Source: Xanthomonas vasicola (GTDB lineage: Bacteria; Pseudomonadota; Gammaproteobacteria; Xanthomonadales; Xanthomonadaceae). From it: a stretch of DNA of 64,000 nucleotides. A model generated the notes under the pieces. That model searched no databases and was not told the origin of the DNA. It saw nothing but the letters and a program-made list of their open reading frames with translations. How positions within the stretch are numbered: position 1 is the first letter of the stretch; every line of letters starts with the position of its first letter. The stretch is taken from positions 1 to 64,000 of the forward strand of contig NZ_JSBW02000052.1 of NCBI RefSeq assembly GCF_000772705.2, in the 5' to 3' direction. Shown in pieces: positions 59,837 through 64,000 of this stretch. The position numbers were made by a program, and so were the translations under genes.

Positions 59837-60769
59837 TCACGGGGTGTCACGCAAAGCCCGTGGCGAGCAACCAAAGTGGCTTTTAAAAATGCGATTGAAG
59901 CTACTGACATTCTTGAAGCCGTGGCTGTAAGCGATATCGCTGATTTTCTGCCGAACTTGAGACCCGCTCTCTATGTCCGACCGACAGCGCTCGAGCCTGC
60001 GCAAGCGCATCCAGCGCGCTACAGACGTTCCTTCGCGCTCGAACAACTTGTTGAGATAACGGACACTCACGTAATGCGCCTGCGCGATGACCTCTGGCGT
60101 TAACATTTCATCGTCGAGGTGATTTTCGATGAAGCCCTGTACCCGTCGGAGAGTGGAAGAAGCGTAGCGACTCTGGCTCGCTTGAGGCGCATCTGGATGG
60201 GGCGAGGCAAGGGCCAAGCCAAGGAGATCCAGCAGGTGATTGGCCATGCGGTTTGCCTCGGCCGGGCGGAGCTGGTGCGCCTCGTCCAGCGCCGCGCGCA
60301 GCATGCTGCTTGCGACATGGCCAACGCCGCAGCCACCGTCGATGCGCTGGGCGAGAACCTCGGTGGCCACAGCCAGCCTGCCTTCGAGGCGATGCCTGGG
60401 GACGCCCATCCACAGAGCGTCGAATCCCCGCGACACCTCAATGGCGTACTCGCGACTGCTATCGAAGATGGCCATATCTCCGGGCCTCAAAAACGCCTGG
60501 CGAGAGCCTTGATTTAGGGTCACACTGCCGCTGATCAGCAACGCAATGGCGAAGTCGTTCTTTGTCGATGCTTGAATCAATCGCTGGGAACGCACGGCGC
60601 GGTGAGCACCCCCGCGCGTGATGGCGCGGATGAACGTCATCTCCCCGAAGGGGTAGCGATACATGCGCCCGATCGGCGGATCTGCCTCGAGCTGCTCCAC
60701 TTCGAGCTCGACGAAGATGGGGCCAAGCGATGCCGCCCAAGCGGCAGAGTCGCCGCTCACCGGGATCAT
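59837..60769 (-). CDS. AraC-family transcriptional regulator (FeaR-like)
   Basis: The product has 310 residues from the ATG at 60769. The N-terminal AraC_binding_2-like domain includes [20 protein letters not shown] and [15 protein letters not shown]. The C-terminal pair of helix-turn-helix motifs covers [20 protein letters not shown] then [20 protein letters not shown] and [20 protein letters not shown]. Such proteins often activate aromatic or amine catabolism genes. The start is uncertain since the frame is open to 61135, but this Met begins the domain. It is divergent from the hydrolase-SDR genes and probably regulates them (inference). Confidence 0.8.
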   Translation of the reverse strand: MIPVSGDSAAWAASLGPIFVELEVEQLEADPPIGRMYRYPFGEMTFIRAITRGGAHRAVRSQRLIQASTKNDFAIALLISGSVTLNQGSRQAFLRPGDMAIFDSSREYAIEVSRGFDALWMGVPRHRLEGRLAVATEVLAQRIDGGCGVGHVASSMLRAALDEAHQLRPAEANRMANHLLDLLGLALASPHPDAPQASQSRYASSTLRRVQGFIENHLDDEMLTPEVIAQAHYVSVRYLNKLFEREGTSVARWMRLRRLERCRSDIESGSQVRQKISDIAYSHGFKNVSSFNRIFKSHFGCSPRALRDTP

Positions 60770-61198
60770 TTCGTCCGAACGCCTCGGTGCGCGCGACCTC
60801 ACTAGAAGCTCCCAGCTGAACTCGCCGGGATCGTGAAGGGTTCGAAGCTTCCAGTCAATTTGTTTGCGGCTGCCAGTTCCTAAATTGCAAATACAAGTGG
60901 CCTTCAGTGCAAAGACATGACGTCGGCAAGCAGACATGCTTGCCGGTATCGAAACAAACCGCCGCGCGGCCGGGTCAGATAGAGGAAGCCGTCTCTTCCT
61001 GGGGCACCTGTCGCCAGGAGCGTTTAGGGAGAGGAACAGAGAATGAAAAAAAGGACCACGGACTCGCAACTCGACGTTCGCCGCGTACTCGGGCGAACGG
61101 GCCAGATAGCCTTTTGATCGGTCGGCAGGCCACACAGGCGCACAGACGTATAACCGCAGCCTTAGCGCTGCACCGCCAGCTTCATGAGGAAACTGATT
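60770..61198. other. Divergent promoter region of the accessory cluster
   Basis: About 430 bases between the AraC-type regulator and the hydrolase. It is comparatively AT-rich for this chromosome at 60840-60905 (for example CCTAAATTGCAAATACAAG) and includes a short A-run at 61044-61050. It should contain both promoters and the regulator's operator; no clear direct repeat was spotted. Confidence 0.4.
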
Positions 61199-62140
61199 AT
61201 GTCATCGGCATATGCAACGGGGACTTACGAGCGGATTGATATTGCCTTCAGGACAGACGACGGCATCACGCTGCGCGGCTGGCACTTTCTTCCCGCATCG
61301 GTGAAAAAGGGGCCGCAGCCGCTGATCATCATGCACCATGGCTTCAGTGCGGTGAAGGAAGGCTATCCGGAGCACTTCTTCGAAGAGTACTTTGCCGCGG
61401 CCGGCTTCGGCGTGTTGACCTACGACCCGCGGAGCCTGGGAGAGAGCGGCGGACGTATTCGGCAGGAAATCGATCCCTTCCTGCAAATCGCCGATTTCAG
61501 GGACGCCATTTCCTTTGCGCTGACGCTGCCGGGCGTCGACCCTGAATGCGTCGGTGTATGGAGCGCCAGCTATGGCGGCGGAACTGCCGTACAAGCGCTG
61601 GCGATGGACCATCGAGTGCATTGCCTGGTCAGCACCGTACCGTTCCTCAGCGGAGGCGCCATCTGGAACACGCTGCCCGCCGAAGTACGCCAGAACATGT
61701 TGCGAATGTTCGAAACCGACCGCAGGCAGCGGGCCGCCGGCCAAGCGCCGCAAACGGTCGCCATTGTGGCCGAAGATCCTGCCAGTACCCCATGCATTCT
61801 TCCCACGAAGAACTCCTGGGAATGGTGCATGCGCGTTGCGGCAGCCGCACCGAACTGGAGGAATGAAGTCACTGTTCGCAGCCTGGAATCCCAGTTCTGC
61901 TTCGAGCCGATGGCATATATCAGCAGGATCACGCCTAGGTCGTTCCTTCTGATCGGCGCCGAGAACGATGACCTGATCCCCGTCGCCCTGACGCGGGAAG
62001 CCTTCGAACGCGCGCGCTGCCCGGTCAAGGAACTCATCGTTTTTCCTTGCGGTCATTACTCGTGCTACGACGATTACTTCTTCCAAACCGCGAAGGCTTC
62101 ACTGGGCTGGTTCGACAGGCATCTCCGTCCCGCAGTCTGA
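61199..62140 (+). CDS. Alpha/beta hydrolase
   Basis: The product has 313 residues from the ATG at 61199, which has GAGGA eight bases upstream. The fold shows the oxyanion strand LIIMHHGFSAVKEG, the nucleophile elbow GVWSASYGGG (Ser near residue 120), an acid in GAENDDLIP and a catalytic His in FPCGHYSCYDD. It has no signal peptide. It resembles YcjY-type or carboxylesterase-like hydrolases of unknown substrate. Two short-chain dehydrogenase genes follow on the same strand, each preceded by its own ribosome-binding site; the three probably form an operon. Confidence 0.8.
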   Translation: MSSAYATGTYERIDIAFRTDDGITLRGWHFLPASVKKGPQPLIIMHHGFSAVKEGYPEHFFEEYFAAAGFGVLTYDPRSLGESGGRIRQEIDPFLQIADFRDAISFALTLPGVDPECVGVWSASYGGGTAVQALAMDHRVHCLVSTVPFLSGGAIWNTLPAEVRQNMLRMFETDRRQRAAGQAPQTVAIVAEDPASTPCILPTKNSWEWCMRVAAAAPNWRNEVTVRSLESQFCFEPMAYISRITPRSFLLIGAENDDLIPVALTREAFERARCPVKELIVFPCGHYSCYDDYFFQTAKASLGWFDRHLRPAV

Positions 62141-62203
62141 AGGACGAAGCGGGTGCGCCCCTTTGTTTCTAACACTTGAACCGTACGGTCGAGGAACCAA
62201 GCG

Positions 62204-63004
62204 ATGCGCGCATTGGACGGAAAAGTTGCGATCGTCACCGGAGCGACTACCGGGATTGGGCGCGGCATCGCGGTTGCGCTTGCGCGGGCCGGCGCCAAGA
62301 TTGTTGTCGGCGACATCATTCGGCTGCCCAGGGAAGGAAGCTATGACGAGCGACCGGACCTGACGACAGCAGAGCTCATCGCCGAAATCGGCGGAAGCGC
62401 GACCTTCGCGCAATGCGATGTCACCCAGTCTACGGCGGTATCGGGCGCTGTGGATGCCGCGGTGTCTTTATTTGGCCGCCTCGACATCATGGTCAACAAC
62501 GCTGGCATCTTTACCCGACTGGAGACCATCATCGAACAGTCCGAAGAGGACTATGAACTGACCATGGCGGTCAACGCCAAGAGTGTCTGGTTGGGCTGTA
62601 AATTCGCCTTGCGTCAGATGATGCGGCAGGAGCCGCTGCCCGGCCGTTCCCGCGGGCGCGTGATCAACATCGCTTCGGCGGCTGGCGTTTCCGGCCTGCC
62701 GCTGGAGCCAGCCTACTGTGCATCCAAGGGCGCCGTGCTTGCGCTAACGCGTCAACTGGCCGTCGACTTCGGACCGCACGGGATCGGGGTGAACGCGATC
62801 ATGCCCGGCCCCATTAAAACCGTAATGACCCGCTCCGCGCTGGAGGATCCGGAGACCGCCGCGCGGTTCCGCCAGGCGACGCCGTTCTCGCGTCTGGGCA
62901 CGGCCGGCGACATCGCTGCGGCAGCGGCGTTCCTGGCAGGGGACGAGGCGGAGTTCATCAATGGCGCCGCCATCGCGATCGACGGGGGCGCGACCGCGCG
63001 TTGA
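62204..63004 (+). CDS. Short-chain dehydrogenase/reductase (SDR), copy 1
   Basis: The 266-residue classical SDR has the cofactor motif TGATTGIGRGIA (TGxxxGIG), NNAG near residue 97, and the catalytic YxxxK in EPAYCASKGAV near residue 175 with Ser in NIASAAG. An acidic residue ends strand two (VVGDI), suggesting NAD rather than NADP. A stretch after it, LPREGSYDERPDLTTAELIA, is shared with the next gene. AGGA stands seven bases before the ATG. The substrate is unknown; hydrolase and SDR partners suggest ester breakdown followed by alcohol oxidation. Confidence 0.85.
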   Translation: MRALDGKVAIVTGATTGIGRGIAVALARAGAKIVVGDIIRLPREGSYDERPDLTTAELIAEIGGSATFAQCDVTQSTAVSGAVDAAVSLFGRLDIMVNNAGIFTRLETIIEQSEEDYELTMAVNAKSVWLGCKFALRQMMRQEPLPGRSRGRVINIASAAGVSGLPLEPAYCASKGAVLALTRQLAVDFGPHGIGVNAIMPGPIKTVMTRSALEDPETAARFRQATPFSRLGTAGDIAAAAAFLAGDEAEFINGAAIAIDGGATAR

Positions 63005-63067
63005 GGAGGGCAAGGCGCCGCTGCGTGCCTCGCTGAAAACCAAATTCGCAAAACGAAGGAAAGAACA

Positions 63068-63877
63068 ATGAGCGGTTCGCTGGATGGGAAGGTGGCGATC
63101 GTAACTGGAGCCACGACGGGAATCGGCCGTGGCATCGCGGTGGCCTTCGCGCGCGCCGGCGCCCAGGTTGTCGTCGGCGACATCATCAGAATGCCTAGGC
63201 CAGGGAGCTTCGACGAACGCCCCGACCTGTCGACCGCCGACCTGATCGCGGAGATCGGCGGCAATGCGATTTTCGTCGACTACGATGTGACAAGGCGCGA
63301 AGCAGCACAAGCCGCCATTGAAGCCGCCTTGGCGTCTTTCGGTCGCCTGGACATCATGGTCAACAACGCCGGGATCGGCATTGTAGGCAAGCGCTTCCAC
63401 GAATTCTCCGACGCCGATTTCGATAGGACCATCGACGTCAATATCAAGGGCATGTGGTTCGGCATGCAGGAGGCGGCCAAGCATTTCATCTCCGCGGGCG
63501 GAGGATCGATCATCAACATGCTTTCGACCGCTGCGATCAGGCAGCCTCCCATGCAAGCAATTTACAACATGTCGAAGGCTGCCGCCGCGCAGATGACCCG
63601 GTCCGCTGCGCTCGAGTACGGCAGATACAACATTCGGGTGAACGGCATATGCCCGACAATGGTGAAGACCTCGCTCACGCGCGAGCTCACCGATAACGCG
63701 CCGCTGATGAATTACATTGTCGGCACCATTGCCCTCGGCCGTTTTGCCGAAGTTTCCGACGTCGCGAATGTCGCGACCTTCTTCGCCAGCGATGCGGCGG
63801 CCTTCCTTTCCGGAGTCCTGCTTCCCGTCGATGGCGCCGAAAACCCGCCGCTGTACATGCTGGGCGACGCGCCGTGA
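63068..63877 (+). CDS. Short-chain dehydrogenase/reductase (SDR), copy 2
   Basis: The 269-residue SDR closely resembles its upstream neighbour: TGATTGIGRGIAVAFARAGA, GDIIRMPRPGSFDERPDL and AELIAEIGG-like segments match. The active-site Tyr-Lys is in IYNMSKAAAAQ and the Ser in NMLSTAAI. The copies differ in the substrate loop (TSLTRELTDNAPLMNYIVGT here). GAAGGAAAG lies seven bases before the ATG. It is 63 bases after copy 1, on the same strand. Tandem duplication is inferred; the two may have different substrates or stereochemistry. Nothing recognisable follows to the window end. Confidence 0.85.
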   Translation: MSGSLDGKVAIVTGATTGIGRGIAVAFARAGAQVVVGDIIRMPRPGSFDERPDLSTADLIAEIGGNAIFVDYDVTRREAAQAAIEAALASFGRLDIMVNNAGIGIVGKRFHEFSDADFDRTIDVNIKGMWFGMQEAAKHFISAGGGSIINMLSTAAIRQPPMQAIYNMSKAAAAQMTRSAALEYGRYNIRVNGICPTMVKTSLTRELTDNAPLMNYIVGTIALGRFAEVSDVANVATFFASDAAAFLSGVLLPVDGAENPPLYMLGDAP

Positions 63878-64000
63878 GGCGAACCGGACCGCGCCGATCT
63901 CCGGCGGGAGGGCGCTTGTAGGGCGATATCACCTTGCTTGGCGAGATGGCATTTGCAGCTAAAGGCGCAACATCTATAACGCCGCACCCGCGTGAAGACG

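Noticed and set aside
59733-59930. Continuation of the mutS fragment frame
   Set aside because: Similarity to MutS stops near 59732; the remaining codons are antisense to the AraC-type gene end.

Overview
The window is high-GC bacterial chromosome that looks like Xanthomonas (Gammaproteobacteria, Lysobacterales). The assignment rests on inference from protein similarity and gene order: the rpoE-rseA-mucD-lepA-lepB-rnc-era-recO block, a TonB-dependent receptor beside plant-polysaccharide hydrolases, and many short GGGATTCGGGATT-type intergenic repeats. I saw no rRNA, tRNA, CRISPR array, transposase or prophage gene.

Layout. 1-3.7 kb: small housekeeping and stress-type genes (DksA-like zinc finger, DUF2789, DUF1328 membrane protein, YgjP-like metallopeptidase, Sel1-repeat prolyl hydroxylase). 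3.8-9.1 kb: leucine dehydrogenase, a lipobox-bearing subtilase autotransporter and a thiolase. 9.2-12 kb: two Ala-rich lipoproteins, a wrecked CHASE3-GGDEF gene, a bactofilin and a zinc-ribbon protein. 12-18 kb: a four-gene ligase-associated DNA repair operon (exonuclease, ATP-dependent ligase, DEXH helicase, PdeM). 18-28 kb: mostly minus-strand genes for a flavin monooxygenase, cold-shock protein, purine salvage with NagZ, an FeS photolyase, a FAD oxidoreductase, a DsbA-like protein, a CYTH protein and RlmD. 28-38 kb: an orphan receiver-Hpt protein and then the long sigma-E/processing operon, read right to left, with a well-placed sigma-E-type promoter in front of rpoE.

38-49 kb carries acyl-CoA metabolism: a FadB/FadJ-like multifunctional enzyme, a CDF metal exporter, and a valine-degradation operon (mmsA, acyl-CoA dehydrogenase, enoyl-CoA hydratase, 3-hydroxyisobutyryl-CoA hydrolase, mmsB). 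The operon is divergent from a ScfR/RamB-type regulator whose likely operators are visible. 49-59 kb is a carbohydrate-utilisation locus: TonB receptor, GH53 galactanase, GH2 beta-galactosidase and GH29 alpha-L-fucosidase. Together these would import and trim pectic galactan or arabinogalactan side chains.

From about 59.3 kb the character changes. An internal fragment of mutS is followed by an AraC-type regulator, an alpha/beta hydrolase and two tandem paralogous short-chain dehydrogenases. This looks like an accessory insertion continuing past the right edge.

Most novel-looking signals: inverted pairs of GGGATTCGGGATT repeats that begin at or just after stop codons in four co-directional gene junctions; paired WTGCGAA direct repeats flanking the valine operon regulator; a DUF1328 gene with no ATG/GTG/TTG start; the CHASE3-GGDEF deletion; and the terminal hydrolase/SDR island. 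I did not find a clearly new multi-gene defence or signalling system.
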